Origin: an uncultured Bacteroidales bacterium
GTDB taxonomy: Bacteria > Bacteroidota > Bacteroidia > Bacteroidales > SZUA-534
Direction of reading: 5' to 3'
Assembly: GCA_902790595.1 (NCBI GenBank)
Contig: CADASL010000010.1
Location: 116,396-180,395, forward strand
Length of the DNA: 64,000 nt
The notes below the pieces were generated by a model. The model was not told the origin of the DNA. It made no database searches and worked only from the letters and a program-made list of their open reading frames with translations. Below, one piece after another: positions 40,972 through 51,446 of this stretch. Positions within the stretch are counted from its first letter, which is position 1; each line of letters opens with the position of its first letter. The position numbers and the translations under genes were made by a program.

Positions 40972-42924
40972 ATGGAACAAGAGATTTTAAACGAACAGGA
41001 ATTACCTGAAGAAGGTGCTCTTAACAATGGTGCGGCCGAGCCTGAAGCCAATGGCGCGGCTGCCGCAGAGGAAACCAACAATGCGACTGCTGAGGTTGAA
41101 AACGCAGTTGAAAATGAAAACGCCGCTGAGGCCGACGAGGAATCGGCCGAAGAAGCTGACGGCGTGGCCGCCGATATGGCTGACTTCGACGGAGAGAAAC
41201 AGGTGGAGAGCGAGGATTACTCAAAATGCGAGCGTCCCGAGCTGCTGACCAAGCTCAACCAGCTCATCAACAACCATCCGGTTGAAACAATCATGGTTGC
41301 GGTTGAGGAGATTAAATCGGCTTTCTACAAGAAGTATCACGCCGACTGCCAGGCCGCCCGCGAGAAGTTTGTGGAGCAGGGCGGAGCGCCGGAGAGTTTC
41401 AAATTCGCCGACGAGCATCAGGAGTCAACCTTCAAGGAGCTCTACTCGCAGTTTCGCGAGAAGAAAAACGCTTATAATCAGAAGCTTGACAATGAGCGTG
41501 CGGAGAATCTGAAAAAGAAACTCGAGATTATTGAGGAGATTAAGAAACTGGTTAACACCGAGGAGTCAATCAACAAGACTTTCCAGGATTTCCGCGACTT
41601 GCAGCAGCGTTGGAAAGACGTTGGGCAGGTGGCGCAGTCGGAGCTGAAGCACTTGTGGGACTCTTACAACCTGGCTGTTGAGCAGTTCTACGATTACATA
41701 AAGATTAACAAGGAGTTGCGCGACCTTGACCTGAAGGAGAACCTGAAGGCGAAAATTGCGCTGTGCGAGAAGGCCGAGGCGCTGATTCTTGAAGATTCGG
41801 TGGTGAAGGCGTTCCGCGCTCTGCAGGAGCTTCACGACAAGTGGCGTGAGCTGGGCCCCGTTCCAAACGACCAGAGAGAGGATGTTTGGGAGCGATTCAA
41901 AGCCGCCACAACCATTATCAACAAAAAGCACCAGGAGTTTTTTGAGAAGCAGAAAGACCTGCAGGTGCAGAATCTGGCGCAGAAAACGGCTCTGTGCGAG
42001 CGCGTTGAGGAGATTATCAACTCGGCCATCGACAAACCGAAGGACTGGGAGGAGAAATCGAACGACATTGTGAAGATTCAGGAGATTTGGCGCACCATCG
42101 GCTATGCCCCAAAGAAGGAGAACAGCAAGATTTACCAGCGCTTCAAGAACGACTGCGACCTGTTCTTTGCCAAGAAACGCGAGTTCTACAAAGACATCAA
42201 AGCCAGCCAGAAAAGCAATATGCAGCAGAAAATTGAGCTTTGCGAGAAGGCCGAGCAGCTGCAGGACAGCACTGACTGGAAAAAGACAACCGACATACTC
42301 ATCAGCTTGCAGAAGCAGTGGAAAGAGGTGGGCCAGATACCGCGCAAGCAGTCGGAACCGCTGTGGAAGCGCTTCCGCGAGGCCTGCGACCATTTCTTCA
42401 CGGCCAAGGCGGCGCACTTCTCGTCGATTGACGAGGGCGAGGCTGCAAACCTCAACCTGAAGCTGGAGATTATTGAGCGCGTGAAGAATTTTGTGAAGAG
42501 CGACGACAACACCGACAACCTGAACCGCTTGATGGAGATTCAGAAGGAATGGGCCAACGTGGGCCACGTGCCTTTGAACAAGAAAGACGAGGTGCAGAAG
42601 GCTTTCCGCGACGCCATCAACGCGCAGTTTGAATCGCTGAAACTTGAGGCAAGCGAGCGCGAGCGCACCAACTTCAAGGCAAAGGTGGAAAACTGGGCCA
42701 ACTCACAGGCCAAAGGCAAAATATATTCGGAGCGCAACAAGATTGTGCAGAAAATGCGCGAGCTTGAGAACGAAATCACTCTGTATGAGAACAATATGGG
42801 TTTCTTCTCGAAATCGGCCAATTCGGAGGCGCTCATCAGAGACATCAACCGCAAGATTGACAAAGCCAAAAACTATTTGCAGGAGCTTCAGGAGAAGCTG
42901 CGCATTCTGAGCGAGACCGAGTAG
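40972..42924 (+). CDS. DUF349 repeat protein
   Basis: A 650-residue acidic then highly charged helical protein. The first 85 residues are low-complexity Glu/Ala/Asn. Then come at least five DUF349 repeats, each a helical pair ending in a W..hG..P turn: 'RWKDVGQV', 'KWRELGPVP', 'IWRTIGYAP', 'QWKEVGQIP' and 'EWANVGHVP'. It ends in a coiled coil. The family is widespread in Bacteroidetes and Actinobacteria; function is not established. It is cytoplasmic (no signal). It stands alone between the RHS remnant and rubrerythrin. Confidence 0.93.
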   Translation: MEQEILNEQELPEEGALNNGAAEPEANGAAAAEETNNATAEVENAVENENAAEADEESAEEADGVAADMADFDGEKQVESEDYSKCERPELLTKLNQLINNHPVETIMVAVEEIKSAFYKKYHADCQAAREKFVEQGGAPESFKFADEHQESTFKELYSQFREKKNAYNQKLDNERAENLKKKLEIIEEIKKLVNTEESINKTFQDFRDLQQRWKDVGQVAQSELKHLWDSYNLAVEQFYDYIKINKELRDLDLKENLKAKIALCEKAEALILEDSVVKAFRALQELHDKWRELGPVPNDQREDVWERFKAATTIINKKHQEFFEKQKDLQVQNLAQKTALCERVEEIINSAIDKPKDWEEKSNDIVKIQEIWRTIGYAPKKENSKIYQRFKNDCDLFFAKKREFYKDIKASQKSNMQQKIELCEKAEQLQDSTDWKKTTDILISLQKQWKEVGQIPRKQSEPLWKRFREACDHFFTAKAAHFSSIDEGEAANLNLKLEIIERVKNFVKSDDNTDNLNRLMEIQKEWANVGHVPLNKKDEVQKAFRDAINAQFESLKLEASERERTNFKAKVENWANSQAKGKIYSERNKIVQKMRELENEITLYENNMGFFSKSANSEALIRDINRKIDKAKNYLQELQEKLRILSETE

Positions 42925-43013
42925 CAAAAAAAATTGTTAAACAACTGGTTGCGGTCTTTTAAATGGCAGATTTGCCAATTTTAAGGATAGCGGCCGCAAA
43001 AAAAGACAAGACT

Positions 43014-43553
43014 ATGAATCTGAAAGGAACAAAAACCGAGGCCAACTTGCAGGCCGCCTTTGCCGGCGAATCGCAAGCCCGCAACAAATACACTTACTAC
43101 GCGTCGAAGGCCAAGAAAGACGGCTACGTGCAGATTGCCAACATTTTTGAGGAGACGGCTGCCAACGAGAAGGAGCACGCCAAAATCTGGTTCAAACTGC
43201 TGCACGACGGCGCCATTCCGAGCACCATCGAGAACCTGAAAGACGCTGCCGACGGCGAGAACTACGAGTGGACCGATATGTACGCCAAGTTTGCCGCCGA
43301 CGCCCGCGCCGAGGGTTTCGACAAGATTGCCACACTGTTTGAGGAGGTGGGCAAGATTGAGCGCGAGCACGAGGAGCGCTACCGCAAGCTGCTTGCCAAC
43401 ATTGAGGGCGGTCTGGTCTTCTCGAAAGACAACGACACCATTTGGCAGTGCTCGAACTGCGGCCACATTGTGGTTGGCAAAAAAGCCCCCGAGGTTTGCC
43501 CCGTCTGCGACCATCCGCAGTCGTATTTCCAGGTGAAGGCGGAAAATTATTAA
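43014..43553 (+). CDS. rbr: rubrerythrin
   Basis: A non-haem di-iron peroxidase protecting anaerobes from hydrogen peroxide. The 179-residue protein has an N-terminal ferritin-like four-helix domain with iron ligands in '[12 protein letters not shown]', '[13 protein letters not shown]' and '[15 protein letters not shown]', and a C-terminal rubredoxin domain 'CSNCGH...CPVCDH' that delivers electrons. The ATG at 43014 gives the standard start '[13 protein letters not shown]'; the frame is open to 42963. The reverse rubrerythrin follows 109 bases on. Confidence 0.96.
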   Translation: MNLKGTKTEANLQAAFAGESQARNKYTYYASKAKKDGYVQIANIFEETAANEKEHAKIWFKLLHDGAIPSTIENLKDAADGENYEWTDMYAKFAADARAEGFDKIATLFEEVGKIEREHEERYRKLLANIEGGLVFSKDNDTIWQCSNCGHIVVGKKAPEVCPVCDHPQSYFQVKAENY

Positions 43554-43662
43554 TTTAAGGTGTTAGGTGTTAGGTGACGGGTGTTTGTGTTTTCAAAAAC
43601 CAACACCCAACACCTGAAACCCAATACCAAATATTCAATAAATCTTTAAAATTCTTTCGGTT
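43554..43662. repeat. intergenic repeat tract (GTGTTAG/AACACC words)
   Basis: The gap carries 'ggtgttaggtgttagg' (43559-43574) and, about 28 bases on, 'caacacccaacacctg' in opposite sense, making an imperfect inverted repeat. It is one more variant of the scattered intergenic tracts. No perfect TAnnTTTG box was seen. Confidence 0.5.
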
Positions 43663-44217
43663 ATGAAGAAGAAATTTGTTTGTCCGATTTGCGGATTTGT
43701 GTATGAAGGCGAAGAGGCACCTGAGCGTTGCCCACAGTGTAAACAGCTTGTTGCCGGCAAATGGAAAGAGCTTGCCGCCGACGCTGATTTGAATTTTGTT
43801 ACCGAGCACGTTCTTGGCGTTGCAAAAGACACCGACGACCAAATGAAGAAAGACCTGAACGCGCACTTTATGGGTGAGGCCACCGAGGTTGGTATGTATC
43901 TGGCAATGAGCCGCCAAGCCGACCGCGAGGGTTATCCTGAGATTGCTGAGGCTTTCAAGCGCTACGCTTTTGAAGAGGCCGAGCACTGCGCCAAATTTGC
44001 CGAGCTGCTGGGCGAGGTTGTCTGGGACACCAAGACCAACCTTGAGAAACGTATGCACGCCGAGGCCGGCGCCTGCGAGGACAAGATGCGCATTGCCAAA
44101 CGCGCCAAAGAGCTCAACCTCGACGCCATCCACGACACCGTTCACGAGATGGCCAAAGACGAGGCCCGTCACGGACAAGGCTTTGCCGGTTTGTTCAAAC
44201 GCTACTTTGGCAAGTAA
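43663..44217 (+). CDS. reverse rubrerythrin (rubredoxin domain first)
   Basis: A 184-residue protein with the domain order inverted: rubredoxin domain at the N-terminus (Cys7, Cys10, Cys23, Cys26 in '[11 protein letters not shown]' and 'RCPQCKQ'), then a ferritin-like di-iron domain with ligand motifs 'GEATEVGMY', '[10 protein letters not shown]', 'AGACEDKMR' and 'DEARHGQ'. Reverse rubrerythrins act as NADH- or rubredoxin-linked peroxidases in strict anaerobes such as clostridia. Next to the conventional rubrerythrin it forms a peroxide-defence pair. Terminator follows. Confidence 0.94.
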   Translation: MKKKFVCPICGFVYEGEEAPERCPQCKQLVAGKWKELAADADLNFVTEHVLGVAKDTDDQMKKDLNAHFMGEATEVGMYLAMSRQADREGYPEIAEAFKRYAFEEAEHCAKFAELLGEVVWDTKTNLEKRMHAEAGACEDKMRIAKRAKELNLDAIHDTVHEMAKDEARHGQGFAGLFKRYFGK

Positions 44218-44239
44218 ATCGCCCAACCGCGATAAAATG

Positions 44240-44278
44240 AAAGCGCAGCTGCCCATTTGAGGCGGTTGCGCTTTTTTT
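44240..44278 (+). terminator. intrinsic terminator of the reverse rubrerythrin gene
   Basis: Stem AAAGCGCAGCTGCC (44240-44253) with GGCGGTTGCGCTTT (44261-44274), 14 pairs including two wobbles, loop 7, T-run to 44278. Confidence 0.9.
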
Positions 44279-44302
44279 GTGTGCGTATGTGTTCAGTGTC
44301 AA

Positions 44303-44338
44303 CAAAAAATCCCCGACAGAGCAGCTCTGACGGGGATT
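44303..44338 (-). terminator. intrinsic terminator of ahcY
   Basis: On the minus strand AATCCCCG (44338-44331) pairs with CGGGGATT (44315-44308), extended inward by GAGC/GCTC with one mismatch, and followed by a T-run (A-run 44303-44308 on plus). Tail-to-tail with the 44240-44278 terminator. Confidence 0.85.
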
Positions 44339-44396
44339 CTTCCTTCACACATTCAATCTTTCAATCCTTCTCTCATTCAATCCTTCTCTCCTTCAA
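44339..44396. repeat. intergenic TTCAATC repeat tract
   Basis: Between the terminator and the ahcY stop codon lie five copies of the word (T)TCAATC(C/T) in tandem ('cattcaatctttcaatcctt' and similar). It is the same word class as at 14756-14848 and 56345-56412. Confidence 0.6.
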
Positions 44397-45812
44397 TCAA
44401 TAGCGGTAGTGCTCCGGTTTGTAAGGACCTTCAACCTTCACACCGATGTAGTCGGCTTGGGCCTGGCTCAGGATGGTGAGCTTAGCGCCGACGTGCTCAA
44501 GGTGCAGGCGTGCAACCTCCTCGTCGAGGTATTTGGGAAGGCGGTAAACGCCAACCTCGTATTTCTTCTGCCACAAGTCGAGCTGGGCCAGCGTTTGGTT
44601 GGTGAACGAGTTGCTCATCACAAACGATGGGTGGCCGGTGGCGCAGCCAAGGTTCACAAGGCGGCCTTCGGCAAGTACAATAATGCTGTGTCCGTCAGGG
44701 AAATAGTATTGGTCAACCTGCGGTTTGATGTTCACCTTTTTGATTCCCGGAACGGCCTCAAGGTCGGCCATCATAATCTCGTTGTCGAAGTGGCCGATGT
44801 TGCAGACAATGGCTTTGTCCTTCATCTTCTTCATATGGTCGGCGGTGATGATGTCGCGGTTGCCGGTGCAGGTGACGTAGATGTCGCCTTGTGGCAGAGC
44901 GTCTTCAACGGTAGTTACCTCAAAGCCTTCCATAGCGGCCTGCAGAGCGCAAATGGGGTCAATCTCGGTAACCAGAACGCGGGCGCCGAATCCGCGCATA
45001 CTCATTGCGCAGCCCTTGCCCACATCGCCATAACCGCAAACCACAGCCACTTTGCCGGCAATCATAATGTCGGTGGCGCGCTTGATGCCGTCGGCAAGGC
45101 TCTCGCGGCAGCCGTAGAGGTTGTCGAACTTCGATTTTGTTACCGAGTCGTTGACGTTGATGGCCGGGAAACGCAGCGTTTTGGCCTCGGCCATCTGATA
45201 CAGACGGTGAACGCCGGTGGTTGTCTCCTCCGACACACCGCGCACTTTGGCGGCCAGCTTGTGCCATTTCTGCTTGTCGTCGGCCAAGCCGTCTTTCAGG
45301 CGGGCAAAGAGTTGGATGGCATCCTCGCCTTTGGGCATAACATCAAGAATTGCAGGATTTTCCTCAGCCTCAATGCCTTTGTGAAGCATCAGAGTGGCGT
45401 CGCCGCCGTCGTCAACAATCAGGTCGGGACCTTCGCCGTTGCCAAAGTTCAGCGCCTGCTCGGTGCACCACCAGTAGTCGGCCAGGTTCTCACCCTTCCA
45501 GGCGAAAACCGGCACACCGCGCTCAGCCACGGCTGCTGCGGCGTGGTCCTGAGTCGAGAAGATGTTGCAGCTTGCCCAGCGCACCTTCGCGCCAAGCGCT
45601 GTCAAAGTCTCAATGAGCACTGCCGTTTGAATGGTCATATGCAGACTGCCCGAAATTTTGGCACCCTTAAGTGGCTGGCTTGCAGCGTATTTCTTGCGCA
45701 GCGCCATCAGTCCGGGCATTTCGGCCTCAGCCAGTTCAATCTCTTTGCGCCCCCAGTCGGCAAGCGCCATATCCTTCACCTTGTAAGGAAGATTCTGATT
45801 ATATTTTTCCAT
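44397..45812 (-). CDS. ahcY: adenosylhomocysteinase (SAH hydrolase)
   Basis: Splits S-adenosylhomocysteine to adenosine and homocysteine, keeping methyltransferases free of product inhibition. The 471-residue protein has '[18 protein letters not shown]', '[14 protein letters not shown]', the NAD site '[13 protein letters not shown]', and the canonical C-terminus 'YKPEHYRY'. The ATG at 45812 matches family length; the frame is open to 45950 inside the upstream gene. It starts 16 bases after the S41 protease gene and ends the operon dCMP deaminase-S41 protease-ahcY. No SAH riboswitch-like structure precedes it. Confidence 0.97.
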   Translation of the reverse strand: MEKYNQNLPYKVKDMALADWGRKEIELAEAEMPGLMALRKKYAASQPLKGAKISGSLHMTIQTAVLIETLTALGAKVRWASCNIFSTQDHAAAAVAERGVPVFAWKGENLADYWWCTEQALNFGNGEGPDLIVDDGGDATLMLHKGIEAEENPAILDVMPKGEDAIQLFARLKDGLADDKQKWHKLAAKVRGVSEETTTGVHRLYQMAEAKTLRFPAINVNDSVTKSKFDNLYGCRESLADGIKRATDIMIAGKVAVVCGYGDVGKGCAMSMRGFGARVLVTEIDPICALQAAMEGFEVTTVEDALPQGDIYVTCTGNRDIITADHMKKMKDKAIVCNIGHFDNEIMMADLEAVPGIKKVNIKPQVDQYYFPDGHSIIVLAEGRLVNLGCATGHPSFVMSNSFTNQTLAQLDLWQKKYEVGVYRLPKYLDEEVARLHLEHVGAKLTILSQAQADYIGVKVEGPYKPEHYRY

Positions 45813-45828
45813 CTGTAATAAATTATAA

Positions 45829-47451
45829 TTATTTGTTAATAAATGATTTGACAGTTTTATTCTCGACAATTTCGATGCTCTCAAGCAGCGTTTTGTCAAT
45901 GTCTTGGATGATGGGGTAGAAGCCGTCGTTGTCGATAACGTTGCGGGCAATGAGCGCCATCACCTGTGTCTCTATCAGCTTGCGCGACAGGCGGATACCT
46001 CTTGCATCGCGCTTGACGCCCTGCTTTTCGGCGTAAGCCACAAACTGGTCGAAGATGTTCTGGCCGCGCAGATATTTCGCAAACTCGTCGGCCGTTTTGA
46101 GTTTCTGGAGGGCGACGCGGTTGCGGTCGGTGTATTCGAGGCAGAACTGGTATTCGCAGCCCTTGCGCGAGATTTTGTTGTAGTAATCTGATGTTCCGGC
46201 AGTGTCGGCGGGGACGAAAATGTCGGGCATAATGCCGCCGCCGCCGTAAACTACGCGGCCTTCGGTGGTGTAGTATTCGGTTGAGTCGGTGATGCGGATG
46301 CTGTCGCGCTCCATAAACTCACCGCGCTCGTAGCGTGTCTCAAGGTCGAGGTAATAGTCGTCATCGCTTTGCGAATAAGGCTTCTGTATGCAGCGGCCCG
46401 ACGGGGTGTAGTATCGTGCGATGGTGAGCCGCACCGACGAGTTGTCGGGGAACATAATCGGTTCCTGCACAAGTCCTTTGCCAAACGAGCGGCGGCCCAC
46501 AATGATTCCGCGGTCGTTGTCCTGGATGGCTCCGGCGGTAATCTCGCTGGCTGAGGCCGAGAACTCGTCAATCAGCACCACAAGGTTGATTCCGGCGCAC
46601 GACTGGCGGTGCGATGCATAGAAATCGTCGCGTCCGCGATGAGCGCCTTCGGTATAGACAATGAGCTTGCCGTTGGGCAGGAACTCATCGACAATGTTGA
46701 TGGCCGCGTCCATATATCCGCCACCGTTGCCGCGAAGGTCGAAAATCAGGTTCTGCATCCCTTGGTTCTTGAGTTTGGCGATGGCCTCCTGAAACTCCTT
46801 GTACGATGTGCGCGAGAACTTCGAGAGCTTGATGTACCCCGTTTTATGGTTAATCATATACGATACGTCGATGCTGTAGAGCGGAATCTGTCCGCGGGTA
46901 ATCTCGAACGGCACCAGACCATTCTCGCCGCGACGGGCGATGCCCACCTTCACTTTGGTTCCGCGCTGTCCGCGCAGCAGTTTCATCACATTGTTGTTTG
47001 AAATCCCGACTCCGGCAATCAGCGAGTCGTCGACAGTCACAATGCGGTCGCCGGCGCGGATGCCCACCTTTTCCGACGGTCCTCCGGCAATAACGTTCAC
47101 CACATAAACCGTATCCTTTTGAATGTTGAACTGAACGCCGATGCCGTCGAAATTGCCTTCGAGCGGCTCGTTCATCTCGGCAAACTCTTCGGCCGAGATG
47201 TAGGTTGAGTGCGGGTCCAGCTCTTTCAGAATGCTCACCGCGGTCTTCTCCTCAAGGTCGGCCATATTGATGGTATCAACATAACTGCGCTGTATGTTGC
47301 TCATTATCATATCGATTTTGCTTGAGCGGCGCGAGCTGATTTTCATCAGTCCGGTGCGGCGCAGCATATTGGCCTCAACCAGCATTCCGAACGCAAAAGC
47401 GACGGCGAGCAGCAGCGGAAGCCATATTCTTACCAGTTTTTTCATTTTCAA
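45829..47451 (-). CDS. S41 family C-terminal processing protease with PDZ domain
   Basis: A 540-residue envelope protease: N-terminal membrane/signal segment (about 6-25), PDZ domain (about 98-175, '[17 protein letters not shown]', 'GDRIVTVDD'), and the S41 catalytic domain with nucleophile Ser300 in '[13 protein letters not shown]' and Lys325 in 'SFGKGLVQE', 25 residues apart as in Prc/CtpA. A long C-terminal extension after about 400 is typical of Bacteroidetes members. It sits 6 bases after the dCMP deaminase gene and 16 bases before ahcY. Confidence 0.94.
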   Translation of the reverse strand: MKMKKLVRIWLPLLLAVAFAFGMLVEANMLRRTGLMKISSRRSSKIDMIMSNIQRSYVDTINMADLEEKTAVSILKELDPHSTYISAEEFAEMNEPLEGNFDGIGVQFNIQKDTVYVVNVIAGGPSEKVGIRAGDRIVTVDDSLIAGVGISNNNVMKLLRGQRGTKVKVGIARRGENGLVPFEITRGQIPLYSIDVSYMINHKTGYIKLSKFSRTSYKEFQEAIAKLKNQGMQNLIFDLRGNGGGYMDAAINIVDEFLPNGKLIVYTEGAHRGRDDFYASHRQSCAGINLVVLIDEFSASASEITAGAIQDNDRGIIVGRRSFGKGLVQEPIMFPDNSSVRLTIARYYTPSGRCIQKPYSQSDDDYYLDLETRYERGEFMERDSIRITDSTEYYTTEGRVVYGGGGIMPDIFVPADTAGTSDYYNKISRKGCEYQFCLEYTDRNRVALQKLKTADEFAKYLRGQNIFDQFVAYAEKQGVKRDARGIRLSRKLIETQVMALIARNVIDNDGFYPIIQDIDKTLLESIEIVENKTVKSFINK

Positions 47452-47457
47452 GGTTTA

Positions 47458-47883
47458 TTATTCTATTTCGATTTGCACAATCTCGATGCCGGCGCGTTTT
47501 AGCAGCTCAATGCCGTCCTGGATGCGGTAGTTGTCGGCGAAGACCACACGCTTTATGCCCGACTGGATGATGAGCTTGGCGCACTCCATACAGGGCGAGG
47601 CCGTGACGTAGAGTGTTGAGCCCAGACTGCTGTTGCTCGATTTTGCCACCTTGGTGATGGCGTTGGCCTCGGCGTGCAGCACATACGGCTTGGTGGTGTT
47701 CTCGTCAATCTCGCAGCAGTTCTCAAACCCCGAAGGCGTGCCGTTGTAGCCGTCGGAGATAATCATCTGGTCTTTGACCAGCAGGGCGCCCACCTTGCGG
47801 CGCACGCAGTAGGAGTTTTCGGCCCAAATGCGCGCCATCTGCAGGTAGCGCAAGTCGAACTGGTGTTGTTTTTCGGCGTTCAT
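47458..47883 (-). CDS. deoxycytidylate deaminase family protein
   Basis: A 141-residue zinc deaminase: 'HAEANAI' (His70, Glu72) and 'PCMECAK' (Cys98, Cys101) form the zinc site; 'GYNGTPSGFENC' is typical of dCMP deaminases, which make dUMP for thymidylate synthesis. The ComE operon 2-type relatives look alike, so dCMP deaminase is the likely but not certain substrate class. First gene of the operon with the S41 protease and ahcY. Confidence 0.9.
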   Translation of the reverse strand: MNAEKQHQFDLRYLQMARIWAENSYCVRRKVGALLVKDQMIISDGYNGTPSGFENCCEIDENTTKPYVLHAEANAITKVAKSSNSSLGSTLYVTASPCMECAKLIIQSGIKRVVFADNYRIQDGIELLKRAGIEIVQIEIE

Positions 47884-47919
47884 TGCGATTGTATTTATGG
47901 TGAAGAGTAGCGATTGTTA

Positions 47920-47989
47920 ATATACTGAACCACTAGCTCCTTTTTCTAAAATCCTAACTCTTAACTCCTAAATCCTAACTTCTACCTTA
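47920..47989. repeat. intergenic repeat tract (CCTAACTC words)
   Basis: Contains 'aatcctaactcttaactcct' (near 47949) and 'aatcctaacttctac'. This is the reverse complement of the GAGTTAGGA tracts near 24985 and 27664, so the same family is present in both orientations. Confidence 0.6.
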
Positions 47990-49732
47990 TCACTTCTTCT
48001 GCTCCTTTGCCCAGCTGTCTTTCAGGCCGACGGTGCGGTTGAATACAAGATGGTCGGCTGTTGAGTCGGGGTCCACATTGAAGTAACCGATACGTTGGAA
48101 TTGGAAGTGGTCCAATGGTTTGGCATCGGCCACGAACTTCTCAATGAAGCAGTTTTTGAGCACGTGCAGCGAGTCGGGGTTGATAATCTCCTTCATTGCC
48201 TCCAGAGCCTCGCAGTTGCGTGCCTCGCGAATGGCGGCCATCTCGTCGCGCGGGTTCTCCACCTTCCAAAGTCGGTCGTAGAGCCGCACCTCGGCAGGCA
48301 GGCAGTGACCGACGCTCAGCCAGTGCAGAGTGCCCTTCACCTTGCGGTCGCTGCCAGGCAGGCCGCTGCGGGTGTCGGGGTCGTACTCGCAGTACACTTC
48401 CGTGACATTGCCGTCGGCATCCTTCTTGCAGCCAGTGCATTTCACAATGTAGGCGCTCTTCAGGCGGACTTCCTGACCGGGCGTCATACGGAAATATTTC
48501 TTTGGTGCGTCCTCCATAAAGTCGTCGCGCTCAATCCATAACTCGCGACTGAACTCAATCTTGTGCGTTCCATCTTCGGGGCGCTCGGGGTTGTTCACGG
48601 CATCAAGCTCCTCCACCTGTCCTTCGGGATAGTTGGTGATAATGCACTTCACGGGGTTCAGCACGGCCGAGACGCGTGTTGCGCGGGCGTTCAGGTCCTC
48701 GCGAATCGAGCTTTCGAGCAGCGCGAAATCGTTCAGCGCGTCGTAGGTTGTGTAGCCGATTTTGTCCACAAAGTTGCGGATTGACTCGGGCGTATATCCG
48801 CGGCGACGGAAACCGCACAGGGTCGGCATTCGCGGGTCGTCCCAGCCGTTGACAAGGCCTTCTTTGACCAGAATGAGCAGGTTGCGTTTGCTCATCAGCG
48901 TGTAGTTCAGGTTCAGTTTGTTGAACTCGTACTGACGCGGGCGGTTGTCGTCCAAATCCTTGCCTTCCTTCAGTTCATCGATAAAATAGTCATACACAGG
49001 ACGGTGCACCACAAACTCCAGAGTGCAGCACGAGTGTGTAACTCCCTCAAAATAATCGCTTTGGCCGTGTGCGAAATCGTACATCGGATAGGCCTGCCAT
49101 TTGGTGCCAGTGCGGTGGTGCGGGTGCTTCACAACGCGGTAGATAATCGGGTCGCGGAAGTGCATATTGGGGTTGGCCATATCGATTTTGGCGCGCAGAA
49201 CCATTCGGCCCTCCTCAATCTCGCCGCGGTTCATCTTCTCGAACAACTCGAGCGACTCGCTTGCAGGGCGGTCGCGGTAGGGGCTGTTCTGCCCAGGCTC
49301 GGTGGGCGTTCCCTTCTGCGCGGCAATCGCCTCCGACGACTGCTCATCCACATACGCCTTGCCCTCCTTTATCAGCCTTACGGCGAAATCCCAGAGTTGC
49401 TGAAAATAGTCCGAAGCGTAGTACTCGTGGCCCCAGTTGAAGCCTAACCATTTGATATCCTCTTTGATAGCATCGACATACTCAACGTCCTCCTTCACAG
49501 GGTTGGTGTCGTCGAAGCGCAGGTTGCAGACGCCGCCAAACTGCTCGGCCATACCGAAGTCAAGACAAATGGCCTTTGCGTGGCCAATGTGCAGATAACC
49601 ATTGGGCTCGGGCGGGAACCGTGTCTGCACGCGTCCGCCGTTTTTACCCTCGGCAAGGTCTTTTTCAACTTGCTCAATAATGAAGTTCGATTTGCGCTCA
49701 ACTTCCTTTGTCTCTTTTTCTTCGATAGCCAT
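47990..49732 (-). CDS. glnS: glutaminyl-tRNA synthetase
   Basis: Charges tRNA-Gln directly. The 580-residue class I enzyme has 'PPEPNGYLHIGHAKA' (HIGH motif), 'RFDDTNP', and 'LMSKRNLL' (KMSKS variant of GlnRS), followed by two beta-barrel anticodon-binding domains. The ATG at 49732 gives the start 'MAIEEKETKEVER'; the frame is open to 49819. It lies behind cysS and metG on the same strand but is separated from cysS by a 122-base repeat-containing gap. Confidence 0.96.
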   Translation of the reverse strand: MAIEEKETKEVERKSNFIIEQVEKDLAEGKNGGRVQTRFPPEPNGYLHIGHAKAICLDFGMAEQFGGVCNLRFDDTNPVKEDVEYVDAIKEDIKWLGFNWGHEYYASDYFQQLWDFAVRLIKEGKAYVDEQSSEAIAAQKGTPTEPGQNSPYRDRPASESLELFEKMNRGEIEEGRMVLRAKIDMANPNMHFRDPIIYRVVKHPHHRTGTKWQAYPMYDFAHGQSDYFEGVTHSCCTLEFVVHRPVYDYFIDELKEGKDLDDNRPRQYEFNKLNLNYTLMSKRNLLILVKEGLVNGWDDPRMPTLCGFRRRGYTPESIRNFVDKIGYTTYDALNDFALLESSIREDLNARATRVSAVLNPVKCIITNYPEGQVEELDAVNNPERPEDGTHKIEFSRELWIERDDFMEDAPKKYFRMTPGQEVRLKSAYIVKCTGCKKDADGNVTEVYCEYDPDTRSGLPGSDRKVKGTLHWLSVGHCLPAEVRLYDRLWKVENPRDEMAAIREARNCEALEAMKEIINPDSLHVLKNCFIEKFVADAKPLDHFQFQRIGYFNVDPDSTADHLVFNRTVGLKDSWAKEQKK

Positions 49733-49784
49733 ATTTTGTTGTTTAAACGTTCTTGTTTCTAACCGATTTTGTCCGATTTGAGCA

Positions 49785-49802
49785 GACGCGATGAATCGCG
49801 TC
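49785..49802. repeat. palindrome GACGCGATGAATCGCGTC
   Basis: An 18-base palindrome with a 2-base centre, flanked by 'CCTACG' and by degenerate 'cctaatttctaaatcct' words up to 49854. It is of the same type as the elements at 26472 and 62147 and the degenerate copy near 27760. Confidence 0.65.
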
Positions 49803-49854
49803 CCTACGTCATAATTCAAAAATCCTAATTTCTAAATCCTATCTACTAAATAAA

Positions 49855-51342
49855 TCACTCTGCCAGCTCCCATTCGAATCCGTCTTTTGTGTCTTTCACG
49901 TTGAAACCGATGGCGGCCATCTCGTTGCGAATGCGGTCGCTTGTGGCCCAGTCCTTGTTCTGCTTGGCCTGTTGGCGGATTGACAGCAGAAGGTCGACGG
50001 CTTTACGGTATGACTCGCTACTGCCGCTGCCCTGCTCCTCAACCTGAAGACCGAGAATGTCGCAAACAAACGTGCGGAACACGCTTTGCAACTCGTCAAG
50101 GTCGGCCTGGCTGATGGTGCCCTTGCCGTCGGCAACGGTGTTCACGGCTTTTGCGGCATCGAACAGGTGCGAGATAACGATTGGCGTATTCAAATCGTCG
50201 CACATTGCCTCCTCGCAGCGCTCGCGCAAGCCAGCCACATCAACGGTGGTCTTGTCCGACGCACGCAGTTTCATCAGTCGGTTGTAGGTCTCCACAATCT
50301 TTGCCAAACCTTTCTCCGACGCTTGCAGAGCCTCGTTCGAGAAATCGACCGTTGAGCGGTAGTGCGCCTGAAGAATAAAGAAGCGGATGGTCATTGGCGA
50401 ATAAGCCTTGTCGAGCATCTCGTTGCCGTCTTTGTCTTTGTGGCTGCCGCTGAAGAACTCGCCGAGTGTGATGAAGTTGCCAAGCGACTTGCCCATCTTC
50501 TGTCCGTTGATGGTAATCATATTGTTGTGCATCCAGTAGTGGACCGAATCGTGGCCCAGAGCGGCCGCCGACTGTGCAATCTCACTTTCGTGATGCGGGA
50601 AAATCAGGTCCATACCGCCGCCGTGAATATCAAATTCTTCGCCCAGATACTTGCAGCCCATTGCCGAGCACTCGATATGCCAGCCGGGGAAACCATCGCT
50701 CCAAGGCGAAGGCCAGCGCATAATATGCTCAGGTTGAGCGCGTTTCCAAAGCGCGAAATCGCACGTACGGCGCTTCTCATCCTGACCGTCAAGGGCGCGG
50801 GTGGTCTCGAGCATCTCCTCGACATTGCGGCCCGAAAGTTTGCCGTATTTGAATTTCTTGCTATATGCCTCAATATCAAAGTATATTGAGCCGTTGCTCT
50901 CGTAGGCGAATCCGTTTTCGAGAATCTTCTTCACAAACTCAATCTGCTCGATAATGTGCCCCGACGCGCGCGGCTCGATGGTTGGCGGCAGAACGTTGAG
51001 TTTGTTCATCGCCTCGTGGTAGCGCAGAGTGTAATATTGCGCAACCTCCATCGGCTCAAGTTGCTCCAGACGGGCTTTCTTTGCAATTTTGTCCTCGCCC
51101 TCGTCGGCATCGTGCTCAAGGTGGCCCACATCGGTAATGTTGCGCACGTAGCGCACCTTGTAGCCCAGGTGCAGCAGATAGCGATAGAGAATATCGAACG
51201 TTATGGCAGGCCGAGCGTGCCCCAAGTGGGCATCGCCATAAACCGTTGGCCCGCAGACGTACATTCCAACCCTGCCCTCGTGTATCGGCTTGAACGGTTG
51301 CTTGGTACGCGCTAAAGTGTTGTATATGAATAACTGTTCCAT
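49855..51342 (-). CDS. cysS: cysteinyl-tRNA synthetase
   Basis: Charges tRNA-Cys. The 495-residue class I enzyme has the N-terminal zinc/HIGH region '[20 protein letters not shown]', the cysteine-binding 'WHIECSAM' and 'HHESEIAQS' motifs, and KMSKS as 'KMGKSLGN'. Length is normal. Upstream gap 51343-51446 separates it from metG and carries repeats. Confidence 0.97.
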   Translation of the reverse strand: MEQLFIYNTLARTKQPFKPIHEGRVGMYVCGPTVYGDAHLGHARPAITFDILYRYLLHLGYKVRYVRNITDVGHLEHDADEGEDKIAKKARLEQLEPMEVAQYYTLRYHEAMNKLNVLPPTIEPRASGHIIEQIEFVKKILENGFAYESNGSIYFDIEAYSKKFKYGKLSGRNVEEMLETTRALDGQDEKRRTCDFALWKRAQPEHIMRWPSPWSDGFPGWHIECSAMGCKYLGEEFDIHGGGMDLIFPHHESEIAQSAAALGHDSVHYWMHNNMITINGQKMGKSLGNFITLGEFFSGSHKDKDGNEMLDKAYSPMTIRFFILQAHYRSTVDFSNEALQASEKGLAKIVETYNRLMKLRASDKTTVDVAGLRERCEEAMCDDLNTPIVISHLFDAAKAVNTVADGKGTISQADLDELQSVFRTFVCDILGLQVEEQGSGSSESYRKAVDLLLSIRQQAKQNKDWATSDRIRNEMAAIGFNVKDTKDGFEWELAE

Positions 51343-51446
51343 TTTGTGTAATGATTAATGTGTAATGATTAAAGAGTAAGGAATTTTATCTTTTTTATCC
51401 ATACGCCTACTCTTAATACTTTACTCTTTACTCCTTCAACTTTACT
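51343..51446. repeat. intergenic repeat tract with 14-base tandem TGTAATGATTAATG
   Basis: TGTAATGATTAA occurs at 51347-51358 and again at 51361-51372 (period 14). It is followed by 'aaagagtaagg' and, inverted, 'actctttactcct', giving an imperfect inverted repeat of about 11 bases. No promoter recognised. Confidence 0.6.

Noticed and set aside
44409..45818. Open frame of about 470 codons on the plus strand inside ahcY
   Set aside because: Antisense of a highly conserved enzyme gene; composition artefact.
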